A stretch of DNA of 17,090 nt from Oscillospiraceae bacterium. Its GTDB lineage: Bacteria > Bacillota > Clostridia > Oscillospirales > Oscillospiraceae. Both the position numbers and the translations under genes were made by a program. Shown here in pieces: positions 1-7,060 of this stretch (position 1 is its first letter; each line of letters opens with the position of its first letter). The notes under the pieces are model-generated. The model searched no databases. It had not been told where the DNA came from and saw only the letters and a list, made by a program, of their open reading frames with translations. The stretch lies in the NCBI GenBank assembly GCA_016297855.1, contig JAEDFW010000027.1, positions 1 through 17,090 on the forward strand. Reading direction: 5' to 3'.

Positions 1-57
1 GACGAAGAGGAAGCGGTCAAAGCACTGACTGAGATGCTTGTGAAAGAGATTTTCTGA
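1..57 (+). CDS. C-terminal end of a probable HPr-family phosphocarrier (partial)
   Basis: The first 18 codons read in frame 1 as DEEEAVKALTEMLVKEIF and end at TGA 55-57. The acidic start, then an Ala/Leu-rich helix and a short charged tail, resembles the last helix of HPr/Crh phosphocarriers, which often sit near whiA and rapZ in Firmicutes. The active-site histidine and regulatory serine would lie upstream of the window, so the family call rests on this helix alone. A strong terminator follows 14 bases later, so this is the last gene of its transcript. It could be another small protein with a similar acidic helix. Confidence 0.5.
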   Translation, partial: DEEEAVKALTEMLVKEIF

Positions 58-71
58 ATTTCGGTATGGAT

Positions 72-109
72 GCTGCCTCAGAACCTGCGTTTCTGAGGCA
101 GCGTTTTTT
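72..109 (+). terminator. Intrinsic terminator after the HPr-like gene
   Basis: A perfect 12-bp stem (72-83 with 91-102) encloses a 7-base loop and is followed by G and six T residues (104-109). It lies just after the stop codon at 57 and ends 5 bases before the uvrC start. It therefore rules out the longer uvrC reading from ATG 66, which would translate through the hairpin. Confidence 0.9.
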
Positions 110-113
110 AAGT

Positions 114-1949
114 ATGACGTTTGAAGAATTAAAAGACAAGGCACTGTCTCTGCCGTATGAGCCGGGCGTATATATCATGCAGGATAAATCCGGGCAGGTC
201 ATTTACGTCGGCAAGGCAAAAAAACTCAAAAACCGTGTCAGCCAGTATTTTCAGGATTCCAGCTCCCACACGCCAAAGACACGGAAAATGGTCAGTCAGA
301 TCGACCATTTTGACGTGATCGTTGCTGCAAGCGAATTTGAGGCGCTGGTGCTCGAATGCTCGCTCATCAAGCGGCACCTGCCAAAATACAACATCCTGCT
401 CAAAGATGACAAGGGCTATCCGTATCTTCGCGTGGATATGCGGGAAGAATACCCCGTAATGGAGCTGGTCAGCAGGGTCATGGATGACGGTGCGAGCTAT
501 TTCGGCCCTTACGGCGGCCGGTATGTGACGCAGATGGTGATTGATACGCTGCGACTGACGCTCAAACTGCCCGGCTGCAGCAAGCGCTTTCCGCGTGATC
601 TTGGAAAAGAGCGGCCGTGCCTGAATTATCACATGAACAACTGCGATGCGTGGTGCCAGCTTTCAAGATCGCCTGAGGAATATCGTGCGCGGATGCAGCA
701 GGCGGTTCTGATGCTGCAGGGCGGTTATGCTCAGGTGGAGCAACAGCTCCGGGAAAAGATGGAGCAGGTTGCGGAGAATCTACAATTTGAACAGGCCGCA
801 GAACTGCGCGACCGGATGCAGGCCGTGCAGTCACTGGGTAAGCGCCAGCTGGTCACGGCCGGAACGATGGCGAACACCGACGTAATCGGCTACTATCAGT
901 CCGAGGCCAAGGCGTGCTTCGCTGTTTTGCACTATGTCGACGGAAATTTGCTCGACAAGGACTACGAGATTTTGCCCGTCAGCGACGATGAGTCCGACGC
1001 CGTATCTACACTCGTCAAGCAATACTATCTGGCCCGCGGCGCTGCGCCAAAAGTGATCCTGCTGCCGTGCGCGATGGATGACAGCGCGCTGTTTGAACAG
1101 CTATTATTTCAGAATTTGCACAAAAAGGTGCATATCCGCACGCCGCAGCGCGGTGACAATCTTCGCCTGGTGGAGCTGGCGCAGAAAAACGCACGCGAAG
1201 AGGCTGAGCGCGTAACGACCAAGTCCGAGCGCGCTGCCGGTACGCTGCAGCTTCTGCAGCAGATGCTCTCGCTGGATTCGCCGCTGCACCGGCTGGAATC
1301 TTACGATATTTCCAATATCGCAGGCACCGATATTGTGGCTTCGATGGTCGTTTTCGTCGACGGCAAGCCGAGCAAAAAGGACTACAAGCGATTTAAGATC
1401 GAGGATCTTCCGGATCAGGATGACTACGCCAGTATGCACCAGGTGCTCACGCGCCGCTTTTCGCACTATCTTGCGCACGACGCGGGGTTTGACGAAACAC
1501 CGGATGCGCTTCTCATAGACGGCGGTGTGGAGCATGCGCGCGTAGCGCTTGATGCCATTACGCAGCTCGGTGTGTCTGTCCCTATTTTCGGCATGGTCAA
1601 GGACACACGCCACCGTACACGCGCGCTCGTCACACCCGACGGCCATGAAATCGGCATTTCTGCAACGCCTGCTGTATTTGCGCTCGTGGGCAGAATTCAG
1701 GAGGAGACGCACCGATTTGCCATCACCTATCACCGGCAGCTGCGCAGCAAGCGCCTGCAGGAATCGGAGCTGGAAAAGATACCGGGTGTCGGAAAGAAGC
1801 GGCGCGAACTTCTGCTCAAACGATTCAAATCCGTAGCAGCCATCCGGAAGGCGGATATGCCTGCGCTGCAGGACGTGTTGGGCGCTGCCACAGGTGAGGC
1901 TGTCTGGAATTATTATCACAACAGTGAGGAGAAACAGTCATGCGAGTAA
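114..1949 (+). CDS. uvrC: UvrABC excinuclease subunit C
   Basis: This is the nucleotide-excision-repair nuclease that makes both cuts around a lesion after UvrA-UvrB loading. The 611-residue protein has the family's usual length and domain order. The GIY-YIG nuclease is N-terminal (GVY at 18-20, YVG at 31-33, Arg41). Four cysteines around residues 155-195 (PGC, RPC, NNC, AWC) match the cysteine cluster of UvrC. A UvrB-binding UVR motif follows (QAAELRDRM, about 220-235). The RNase H-like second nuclease has SYDIS near 395 and LIDGG near 460. A C-terminal helix-hairpin-helix (IPGVGKKRRELL) ends the protein. I chose ATG 114 because ATG 66 lies upstream of a terminator and because family members begin with a sequence like MTFEELK. 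No good Shine-Dalgarno is visible; the nearest GAGG is inside the terminator stem. The stop overlaps rsmD by 10 bases. Confidence 0.96.
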   Translation: MTFEELKDKALSLPYEPGVYIMQDKSGQVIYVGKAKKLKNRVSQYFQDSSSHTPKTRKMVSQIDHFDVIVAASEFEALVLECSLIKRHLPKYNILLKDDKGYPYLRVDMREEYPVMELVSRVMDDGASYFGPYGGRYVTQMVIDTLRLTLKLPGCSKRFPRDLGKERPCLNYHMNNCDAWCQLSRSPEEYRARMQQAVLMLQGGYAQVEQQLREKMEQVAENLQFEQAAELRDRMQAVQSLGKRQLVTAGTMANTDVIGYYQSEAKACFAVLHYVDGNLLDKDYEILPVSDDESDAVSTLVKQYYLARGAAPKVILLPCAMDDSALFEQLLFQNLHKKVHIRTPQRGDNLRLVELAQKNAREEAERVTTKSERAAGTLQLLQQMLSLDSPLHRLESYDISNIAGTDIVASMVVFVDGKPSKKDYKRFKIEDLPDQDDYASMHQVLTRRFSHYLAHDAGFDETPDALLIDGGVEHARVALDAITQLGVSVPIFGMVKDTRHRTRALVTPDGHEIGISATPAVFALVGRIQEETHRFAITYHRQLRSKRLQESELEKIPGVGKKRRELLLKRFKSVAAIRKADMPALQDVLGAATGEAVWNYYHNSEEKQSCE

Positions 1950-2482
1950 TTACCGGCTCGGCGCGCGGCACCGTTTTGAAAGCGCCGAAGGGGATGCAGA
2001 CGCGTCCCACCATGGATCAGGTCAAGGAGGGACTGTTTTCTGCCATTCAGTTCGAAATTGAGGGCCGGCGCGTGCTGGATCTGTTTGCAGGTTCCGGCCA
2101 GCTGGGCATCGAGGCGCTCAGCCGCGGAGCAAAATCGGCTGTATTTATTGACGCTTCACGCGAGGCATGTGCAGTTGTGCGTGAGAATCTGACAAAAACG
2201 CGGCTGTCTGACCGGGCGCAGCTGGTGCAGAGCGACTATCTCAGCTATCTTGCGCGCTGCCGCGAAACGTTCGATCTGATCTTTCTGGACCCACCGTATG
2301 CGGAAGTTTTTCTTGAAACTGCGCTGAAAAAGATATCAGAAATTGACATTTTATCGGATAGTGGTATAATCATCTGTGAGAGGCCCGCAGAAAAGCAGCT
2401 TTCGGGCGTTTTTTCCGGCCTTTTGCATGACCGCGACTACCGATATGGCAAGGCTGCGGTGACACTGTATCGAAAAGCCTAG
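1940..2482 (+). CDS. rsmD: 16S rRNA (guanine966-N2)-methyltransferase RsmD
   Basis: The 180-residue protein methylates one guanine of 16S rRNA during 30S assembly, using S-adenosylmethionine. It begins MRVITGSARG, typical of RsmD. It carries the SAM-binding loop DLFAGSG (47-53) and the N6/N2-methyltransferase motif DPPY (117-120). Family length is about 180-190 residues, so it is complete. ATG 1940 has a GTGAGGAG ribosome site (1924-1931) inside the end of uvrC, with which it overlaps by 10 bases, pointing to translational coupling. The order rsmD-coaD is very common in bacteria. Its last third also contains a consensus promoter and a hairpin that probably serve coaD. Confidence 0.95.
   Translation: MRVITGSARGTVLKAPKGMQTRPTMDQVKEGLFSAIQFEIEGRRVLDLFAGSGQLGIEALSRGAKSAVFIDASREACAVVRENLTKTRLSDRAQLVQSDYLSYLARCRETFDLIFLDPPYAEVFLETALKKISEIDILSDSGIIICERPAEKQLSGVFSGLLHDRDYRYGKAAVTLYRKA
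2343..2370 (+). promoter_or_regulatory. Near-perfect sigma-A promoter inside rsmD, facing coaD
   Basis: TTGACA at 2343-2348 is followed after 16 bases by TATAAT at 2365-2370. An upstream TGG (2362-2364) makes it an extended -10. Transcription would start near 2377, about 120 bases before coaD. Both hexamers are exact consensus, which is unlikely by chance at this spacing within GC-rich coding DNA. Activity is inferred. Confidence 0.75.
2383..2414 (+). promoter_or_regulatory. Attenuator-like hairpin in the coaD leader
   Basis: GCCCG (2383-2387) pairs with CGGGC (2403-2407). Inside it, AAAG (2392-2395) pairs with CTTT (2399-2402), leaving a 4-base bulge. G and six T residues (2409-2414) follow. 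The shape is that of a weak intrinsic terminator about 6 bases after the expected start of the internal promoter and inside rsmD coding sequence. It may attenuate coaD transcription or simply be coding sequence that looks like a terminator. Confidence 0.45.
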
Positions 2483-2493
2483 CTTTTCGGAGG
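2471..2493 (+). promoter_or_regulatory. Hairpin abutting the coaD ribosome binding site
   Basis: An 8-bp perfect inverted repeat (2471-2478 with 2482-2489, loop CTA) contains the rsmD stop codon. Its last two bases overlap the CGGAGG ribosome site (2488-2493) of coaD. Ribosomes finishing rsmD would melt it, which suggests coupling of the two genes. The left arm sequence GAAAAGC also occurs at 2390-2396, so an alternative pairing is possible. Confidence 0.5.
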
Positions 2494-2497
2494 TTCT

Positions 2498-2983
2498 ATG
2501 AAGACTGCGATTTATCCCGGCAGCTTTGACCCGGTTACCAATGGACACCTGAATATTATCGAGCGCGCAGCGAAAAATTTTGACCGTCTGATCGTCTGTG
2601 TGATGATGAACGGCGACAAGCACCCTATGTTTTCCGTTTCTGAGCGCGTGGATATGATCCGCCGCGTGACTGAGCATATTGATAACGTCTCAGTCATGTG
2701 CTCGGACAAGCTGCTTGCCGACTTTGCACGCGAGCAGGGGAGCACGGTGATTGTCAAAGGCTTACGCGCGATCTCCGATTTTGAGCGTGAGTTTCAGATG
2801 GCCATCATCAATCATAAGCTCAATCCGGAGCTGGATACGATGTTTTTAACCGCAGAGCATCAGTTCATGTATCTGAGTTCCAGCGCGGTGAAGGAAATGG
2901 CTCGGTATGATGCCGATCTGCACGATTTCCTGCCGCAGGTGATTATAGAAGAGTTCAAGGCTCGCATGGCGGAGCAAATCTAA
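2498..2983 (+). CDS. coaD: Phosphopantetheine adenylyltransferase
   Basis: This enzyme transfers AMP from ATP to 4'-phosphopantetheine to make dephospho-CoA, the fourth step of coenzyme A synthesis, in the cytoplasm. The 161-residue length is standard. The nucleotidyltransferase signature TNGH is at 14-17 after YPGSFDP. The phosphate-binding KGLR is at 87-90 and the SSS loop at 127-129 is followed by VKEMA. The start has a CGGAGG ribosome site 4 bases upstream that overlaps a hairpin. The gene follows rsmD by 15 bases but also has a likely promoter of its own at 2343-2370. Its stop codon runs directly into the ribosome site of the next gene. Confidence 0.97.
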   Translation: MKTAIYPGSFDPVTNGHLNIIERAAKNFDRLIVCVMMNGDKHPMFSVSERVDMIRRVTEHIDNVSVMCSDKLLADFAREQGSTVIVKGLRAISDFEREFQMAIINHKLNPELDTMFLTAEHQFMYLSSSAVKEMARYDADLHDFLPQVIIEEFKARMAEQI

Positions 2984-2996
2984 GGAGGATATGAAC

Positions 2997-3494
2997 ATGG
3001 CAAACGGCATTGAAGAGATCATTACCACGTTGTACGAGATGGTTCAGGACGCATGGAGCCTGCCGCTGGGTGCGGAGAAGTGCGTCGTCGAGCGCGATAA
3101 GGTTCTCGATCTGCTGGACGAGATCAGCAACCAGCTTCCCGGCGAGCTGAAACAGGCCAAGACGATCGTTGAATCGCGAAACGAGGTCATTACCAACGCA
3201 AAGCGTGAGGCCGAAAACATTCTCAAACAGGCCGAGCAGCGCGCCAAGCAGATGATTTCGCGCGAAGAGGTGTATCGTCAGGCCGAACAGGAGGCCGCCG
3301 AGATGATCAAGGCCGCGCAGCAGAAGATCAAGGAGCTGCGCCAGGTCACCAACGATTATGTCGACGATTCGATGAAGCGCACCGAGGACGCAATTGCGCA
3401 GGCACTGGGTGAGATCCGTGAATCGCGCTCAAAGTTCCGGGCGCTTGTCAACCCGCAGTCGGCCAAACCGTCTCCCATCATCGAAGACGTGTGA
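2997..3494 (+). CDS. Coiled-coil protein resembling ATP synthase stalk subunits, function unknown
   Basis: A 165-residue soluble protein with no signal peptide or membrane segment. Residues about 30-140 are rich in Glu, Lys, Gln, Arg and Ala in a heptad-like pattern (KREAENILKQAEQRAKQM and similar runs), predicting one long coiled coil. Such proteins are often labelled ATPase or V-type ATPase subunit-like by similarity to the peripheral stalk, but no ATP-binding motif is visible and no other ATPase subunit is nearby. Related coiled-coil genes lie next to coaD in many Clostridia, to my recollection. I chose ATG 2997, 8 bases after the AAGGAGG site (2982-2988), over ATG 2991, which is only 2 bases from it. 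It is probably the last gene of the uvrC-coaD transcript. Confidence 0.8.
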   Translation: MANGIEEIITTLYEMVQDAWSLPLGAEKCVVERDKVLDLLDEISNQLPGELKQAKTIVESRNEVITNAKREAENILKQAEQRAKQMISREEVYRQAEQEAAEMIKAAQQKIKELRQVTNDYVDDSMKRTEDAIAQALGEIRESRSKFRALVNPQSAKPSPIIEDV

Positions 3495-3496
3495 TT

Positions 3497-3514
3497 GCCG
3501 CTTGACAAAGCGGC
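3497..3514 (+). repeat. Inverted repeat overlapping the -35 of the T-box promoter
   Basis: A perfect 7-bp inverted repeat (GCCGCTT at 3497-3503, AAGCGGC at 3508-3514) with a GACA loop starts 3 bases after the stop codon of the upstream gene. It contains the -35 hexamer TTGACA. There is no T tract, so it would be a poor terminator. It may be an operator or a chance stem. Confidence 0.45.
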
Positions 3515-3530
3515 CACTTTCCGCTACCAT
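3502..3530 (+). promoter_or_regulatory. Sigma-A promoter for the T-box leader and valS
   Basis: TTGACA (3502-3507), a 17-base spacer and TACCAT (3525-3530) give a good vegetative promoter. Transcription would start near 3537, directly ahead of the T-box stem I. It is the only good promoter candidate between the upstream stop codon and the riboswitch. Confidence 0.75.
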
Positions 3531-3536
3531 AAGCGC

Positions 3537-3771
3537 ATATCAGACAGGCTATGATAAGGAGTGCAGAAGCGCCGATGCTATAGAGAGGAAACGGCTGGTG
3601 AAAGTTTCCGCAGAGCGTTTTTGCTGTCGCCTTTGAGCCGCGCGGCTGAAATCAGTAGGCAGCGCCGGGTGCTCCCGTTACAGAGTTCGAGTGTCCGCTG
3701 CTCGCAGCGGGAATCTCAGGTGGTACCACGGATTTTTGTTCGCCCTGAGCCTTTTGGCTCAGGGCGTTTTT
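3537..3771 (+). ncRNA. Valine T-box riboswitch leader
   Basis: The leader holds the conserved T-box AGGTGGTACCACGGA (3718-3732), whose TGGT can pair with the ACCA end of an uncharged tRNA having A73, as tRNA-Val does. The distal stem I element GGCTGGTGAAAG is near 3593-3604. The antiterminator forms by CTCAGG (3715-3720) pairing with CCTGAG (3744-3749), with a small second helix (3729-3732 with 3739-3742). That pairing excludes the terminator at 3741-3771. The likely specifier is GTC (3626-3628), a valine codon, lying between helices GGCT/AGCC plus AAGG/CCTT below and AAGCG/CGTTT above. Uncharged tRNA-Val should stabilise the antiterminator and allow transcription of the two genes below. The T-box is certain; the exact specifier position is a hand-folded inference, supported by valS downstream. 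Confidence 0.93.
3741..3771 (+). terminator. Regulated terminator of the T-box leader
   Basis: A perfect 11-bp stem (3741-3751 with 3756-3766) has a TTTT loop and a tail of five T residues (3767-3771). Its left arm is shared with the antiterminator helix, which is the on/off switch of the T-box. The ribosome site of the next gene (GGAGG, 3776-3780) follows at once. Confidence 0.93.
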
Positions 3772-3786
3772 CTATGGAGGTGTAGG

Positions 3787-4353
3787 ATGACAGACTTTAC
3801 CTTTCTGATCGGAAAATACACGGACGACGGGCTCGAAAAAGAGCTGGCGGGCCTGCTGGCAGAGGCACAGACAAAGGCTGCGCCGAAGGACGACAAGAAA
3901 AAATGGATGGCGGTGGTACTGCCAATTGTTATGGCGGCTGTTGGCGTATATTTGATTATCACCGGCGTACGCAAAGAAAGCGCGCTGTTTCTTGTTGTCG
4001 GTGCGCTTGCCATCATTGGCGGGGCGTATTACGCCTGGTCGAGCCGCAGCACGCAGGCACAGCGGCCGGTTGCGAAGCGCTTGCTTACAAGCCTCAATGC
4101 CATTGAAGCGTCGAACAAAGCTGCGGTTTTGTTTTCCGATGACGGCATGACCATTCGTGCAAAAAACAACGAAGCGGGCATCAAATACAGTGATATTACT
4201 GCCGCCGCAGAGTCAAAGCGGCTGTATGCGCTGCTGCATCAGGGCGCGGTTACTGTGCTTCAGAAACGCGATCTGGTGGGAAAAACGCCGGAAGGATTTA
4301 CTGCGTACATCACGGAAAAAATCGATGGCCGGTATCTGAAACAGGAAAAATAA
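3787..4353 (+). CDS. YcxB-like membrane protein in the valS operon
   Basis: A 188-residue protein of unknown role. After a charged N-terminus (about 1-40) come two hydrophobic segments (about 41-58, then 65-82, VLPIVMAAVGVYLIITGV and ALFLVVGALAIIGGAYYAW) forming a likely membrane hairpin. The C-terminal half (about 115-185: VLFSDDGMTIRAKNNEAG, then KYSDI and a final ITEKI) resembles the soluble YcxB-like C-terminal domain, a small beta-rich fold. ATG 3787 is 6 bases after GGAGG. A longer in-frame reading from 3691 would run through the T-box terminator and is rejected. The gene lies between the valine T-box and valS, 21 bases ahead of valS, so tRNA-Val charging should control both. Why a membrane protein shares this control is not known. 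Confidence 0.85.
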   Translation: MTDFTFLIGKYTDDGLEKELAGLLAEAQTKAAPKDDKKKWMAVVLPIVMAAVGVYLIITGVRKESALFLVVGALAIIGGAYYAWSSRSTQAQRPVAKRLLTSLNAIEASNKAAVLFSDDGMTIRAKNNEAGIKYSDITAAAESKRLYALLHQGAVTVLQKRDLVGKTPEGFTAYITEKIDGRYLKQEK

Positions 4354-4374
4354 CTATTTTACAGGAGTAACAAT

Positions 4375-7014
4375 ATGAGACGAGATTTACCGAAAACTTA
4401 CGATCCGAAGCTGGTCGAAAGCCAGATCTACGACATGTGGCTGGAAAACGACTGCTTCAAGGCAGAGCCTGATCCCGACAAAAAGCCGTATTCCATTGTG
4501 ATGCCGCCTCCCAATGTCACGGGTCAGCTGCACATGGGCCACGCGCTGGACTCCACGCTGCAGGACATCCTCACGCGCTATAAGCGCATGCAGGGCTACA
4601 GCGCACTGTGGCTGCCCGGTACAGACCACGCAGGTATCGCGACGCAGATTAAAGTGGAAGAAGAACTGCGCAAGAACGAGGATCTGACGCGCTACGACCT
4701 TGGCCGGGAGAAATTCCTTGAGCGCGTCTGGGCATGGAAGGAAAAGTACGGCAACCGTATCGTCCAGCAGCAGAGAAAGCTCGGTGTGAGCTGTGACTGG
4801 TCGAGAAGCCGCTTTACGATGGACGACGGCTGCTCCAAGGCTGTGCGAGAGACGTTCTGTGAGCTGTATGACAAGGGCCTCATTTACAAGGGCAGCCGCA
4901 TCATCAACTGGTGCCCGCACTGTGTGACGGCGCTGTCCGACGCTGAGGTCGAATATATCGACAAGCCCGGCCATCTGTGGCACATCCGCTATCCGCTTGC
5001 CGACGGATCCGGCCGCTACCTGACCGTGGCCACCACCAGACCGGAGACCATGCTGGGCGATACCGGCGTGGCCGTGAACCCCGAGGACGAGCGCTACAAG
5101 GATATCGTCGGCAAGGCGGTCATTCTGCCGCTGGTGGGCCGCGAGATTCCCATTGTGGCTGACGAGTACTGTGAGATCGGCTTCGGCACGGGCGCGGTCA
5201 AAATGACGCCCGCGCACGACCCCAACGACTTTGAAGTGGGCCTCCGCCACCACCTTGAGACCATCCGCGTGCTGGATGACAATGGCAAGGTCAATGAGAA
5301 CGGCGGAAAGTATCAGGGCATGGACCGCTACGAGTGCCGCAAGGCAATCGTGGCCGATCTTGAGGCGGAAGGATATCTGGTGAAGGTCGAGCCGTATTCA
5401 CACAATGTGGGAACCTGCTATCGCTGCCACAATGACGTCGAGCCGATCATCTCCGCGCAGTGGTTCGTGAAGATGCAGCCGCTTGCCAAAGAGGCCATCC
5501 GCGTGGTCAGGGACGGAACGATCAAATTTGTGCCGGATCGTTTTGCCAAAACGTACCTGAACTGGATGGAGAACGTGCACGATTGGTGTATCTCGCGCCA
5601 GTTGTGGTGGGGCCATCAAATCCCCGCGTGGTACTGCGACGAGTGCGGGCATATCAACGTTTCCCGTGAAGATCCGACGAAGTGCGAAAAATGCGGTTGC
5701 ACGAAGCTTACCCGCGACGAGGACGTGCTGGACACGTGGTTCTCGTCCGCGCTCTGGCCGTTCTCCACGCTTGGCTGGCCTGAGCAGACAAAAGATCTCG
5801 ACTACTGGTACCCCACGACCGACATGGTCACGGGCTACGATATCATCTTCTTCTGGGTTGCGCGCATGGTGTTCTCCGGCATGGAGCAGATGAAGAAAGA
5901 GCCGTTCAAGACCGTCTTTATCCACGGCCTTGTGCGCGACGACAAGGGCAGAAAGATGTCCAAGTCGCTCGGCAATGGCATTGACCCGCTGGAAATGGCG
6001 GAAAAGTACGGCGCGGACGCGCTTCGCTTCAACCTCATCACCGGCAACTCGCCCGGCAATGACATGCGTTTCTACGTGGAAAAGTGTGAAGCCATGCGCA
6101 ACTTTGCCAACAAGATCTGGAACGCCAGCCGCTATGTGCTTATGAACCTGACCGTGGACGAGCCGGGACTGCCTGAGGCATCGAAGCTCGAGATCGAGGA
6201 CAAGTGGGTGCTGAGCCAGCTCAACACACTCATCAAGGAAGTCACCGAGAACATGGACGCATATGAACTCGGCGTGGCCTCGGCGAAGGTGTATGATTTC
6301 ATCTGGGATACCTACTGCGACTGGTATATTGAGCTGACCAAGGCAAGACTGTACGGCGAGGATGAAGAAAGCAAGCGCACTGCGCAGCAGGTGCTTGTGT
6401 ATGTGCTCGACCAGATTCTGCGCCTGCTGCATCCGTTCATGCCGTTCATCACCGAGGAGATCTGGCAGGCGATTCCGCACGCGGGAGACTTCCTCATCAA
6501 GGCCGAATGGCCGGTGTATCACGAAGAACTCAATTTCCCGACCGAAGAGGCGCACATGGAATCGGTCATGGCCGCCATCCGCGCGCTCCGGAACCGTCGC
6601 GCAGAAATGAATGTGCCGCCATCGAAAAAGTGTACGCTGTATGTGGTGTCGGATAAGGGCGACATTTTCCGGCAGGGTGAGGGCTTCCTCTGCCGTCTGG
6701 CCTATGCCGATCAGGTCGTCGTGTGCGACGCAGACCCGGAAGGCCACGAGGATATGGTCTCTGTGGTTACGGCTGACGCAAAGCTCTATATGCCGATGGA
6801 GCAGCTGATCGACTTTGAAAAGGAGCTGGCACGTATCGCCAAGGAGAAGGAGAACTGCCAGAAGCAGATTGCCATGTTTGAGAGCAAGCTCTCGAACGAG
6901 AGCTTTGTGGCAAGAGCGCCGGAGAAGGTCGTGAACGATCAGCGTGAAAAGCTGGCCAAAGCCAAGGCGCTGCTGGAGCAGCTTCTTGCGAGCGAAAGAC
7001 GGCTTAAGAAGTAA
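4375..7014 (+). CDS. valS: Valyl-tRNA synthetase
   Basis: This class I synthetase charges tRNA-Val with valine and edits mischarged threonine. The 879-residue length is normal. The ATP-binding HIGH motif appears as HMGH (53-56) after PPPNVTG. The editing domain carries TTRPETMLGDT (about 222-232). The KMSKS loop is exact at 527-531. Zinc-type CxxC pairs lie at CYRC (about 348), CDEC and CEKC (about 421-440). The last 70 residues form the coiled-coil arm (LIDFEKELARIAKEKENC). AGGAG (4363-4367) stands 7 bases before ATG. A T-box upstream and a strong terminator downstream delimit the operon. A 449-codon reading frame lies antisense within the gene (5398-6747) but has no protein-like features. 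Confidence 0.98.
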   Translation: MRRDLPKTYDPKLVESQIYDMWLENDCFKAEPDPDKKPYSIVMPPPNVTGQLHMGHALDSTLQDILTRYKRMQGYSALWLPGTDHAGIATQIKVEEELRKNEDLTRYDLGREKFLERVWAWKEKYGNRIVQQQRKLGVSCDWSRSRFTMDDGCSKAVRETFCELYDKGLIYKGSRIINWCPHCVTALSDAEVEYIDKPGHLWHIRYPLADGSGRYLTVATTRPETMLGDTGVAVNPEDERYKDIVGKAVILPLVGREIPIVADEYCEIGFGTGAVKMTPAHDPNDFEVGLRHHLETIRVLDDNGKVNENGGKYQGMDRYECRKAIVADLEAEGYLVKVEPYSHNVGTCYRCHNDVEPIISAQWFVKMQPLAKEAIRVVRDGTIKFVPDRFAKTYLNWMENVHDWCISRQLWWGHQIPAWYCDECGHINVSREDPTKCEKCGCTKLTRDEDVLDTWFSSALWPFSTLGWPEQTKDLDYWYPTTDMVTGYDIIFFWVARMVFSGMEQMKKEPFKTVFIHGLVRDDKGRKMSKSLGNGIDPLEMAEKYGADALRFNLITGNSPGNDMRFYVEKCEAMRNFANKIWNASRYVLMNLTVDEPGLPEASKLEIEDKWVLSQLNTLIKEVTENMDAYELGVASAKVYDFIWDTYCDWYIELTKARLYGEDEESKRTAQQVLVYVLDQILRLLHPFMPFITEEIWQAIPHAGDFLIKAEWPVYHEELNFPTEEAHMESVMAAIRALRNRRAEMNVPPSKKCTLYVVSDKGDIFRQGEGFLCRLAYADQVVVCDADPEGHEDMVSVVTADAKLYMPMEQLIDFEKELARIAKEKENCQKQIAMFESKLSNESFVARAPEKVVNDQREKLAKAKALLEQLLASERRLKK

Positions 7015-7026
7015 ATCGGCCGCACA

Positions 7027-7060
7027 TTCGACAGGTTATTTTTCCGCGCAATACTATAAT
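7027..7060 (+). promoter_or_regulatory. Spo0A-controlled promoter of the spoIIA operon
   Basis: TTCGACA (7027-7033) is the exact reverse complement of the Spo0A box TGTCGAA. An exact TATAAT follows at 7055-7060, 21 bases after the box, and no good -35 lies at normal spacing. This resembles the spoIIG-type promoters where Spo0A~P binds at the -35 region with a long spacer. A weaker sigma-H reading also fits, with AGGTTAT (7033-7039) and CTATAAT (7054-7060) 14 bases apart. The start would be near 7067, inside the left arm of the valS terminator. Confidence 0.72.

Noticed and set aside
66..113. Longer uvrC start at ATG 66
   Set aside because: It would translate through the intrinsic terminator at 72-109, and the extra residues do not resemble UvrC.
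1104..1919. 271-codon antisense reading frame within uvrC
   Set aside because: The + strand encodes clear UvrC motifs across the same stretch, and the antisense product has none.
3394..3785. Small reading frames across the T-box leader
   Set aside because: They lie over a riboswitch whose RNA structure explains the sequence, and none has a convincing ribosome site or protein-like composition.
5398..6747. 449-codon antisense reading frame within valS
   Set aside because: It is a shadow of codon bias in a strongly conserved gene, with no recognisable domain, ribosome site or promoter.
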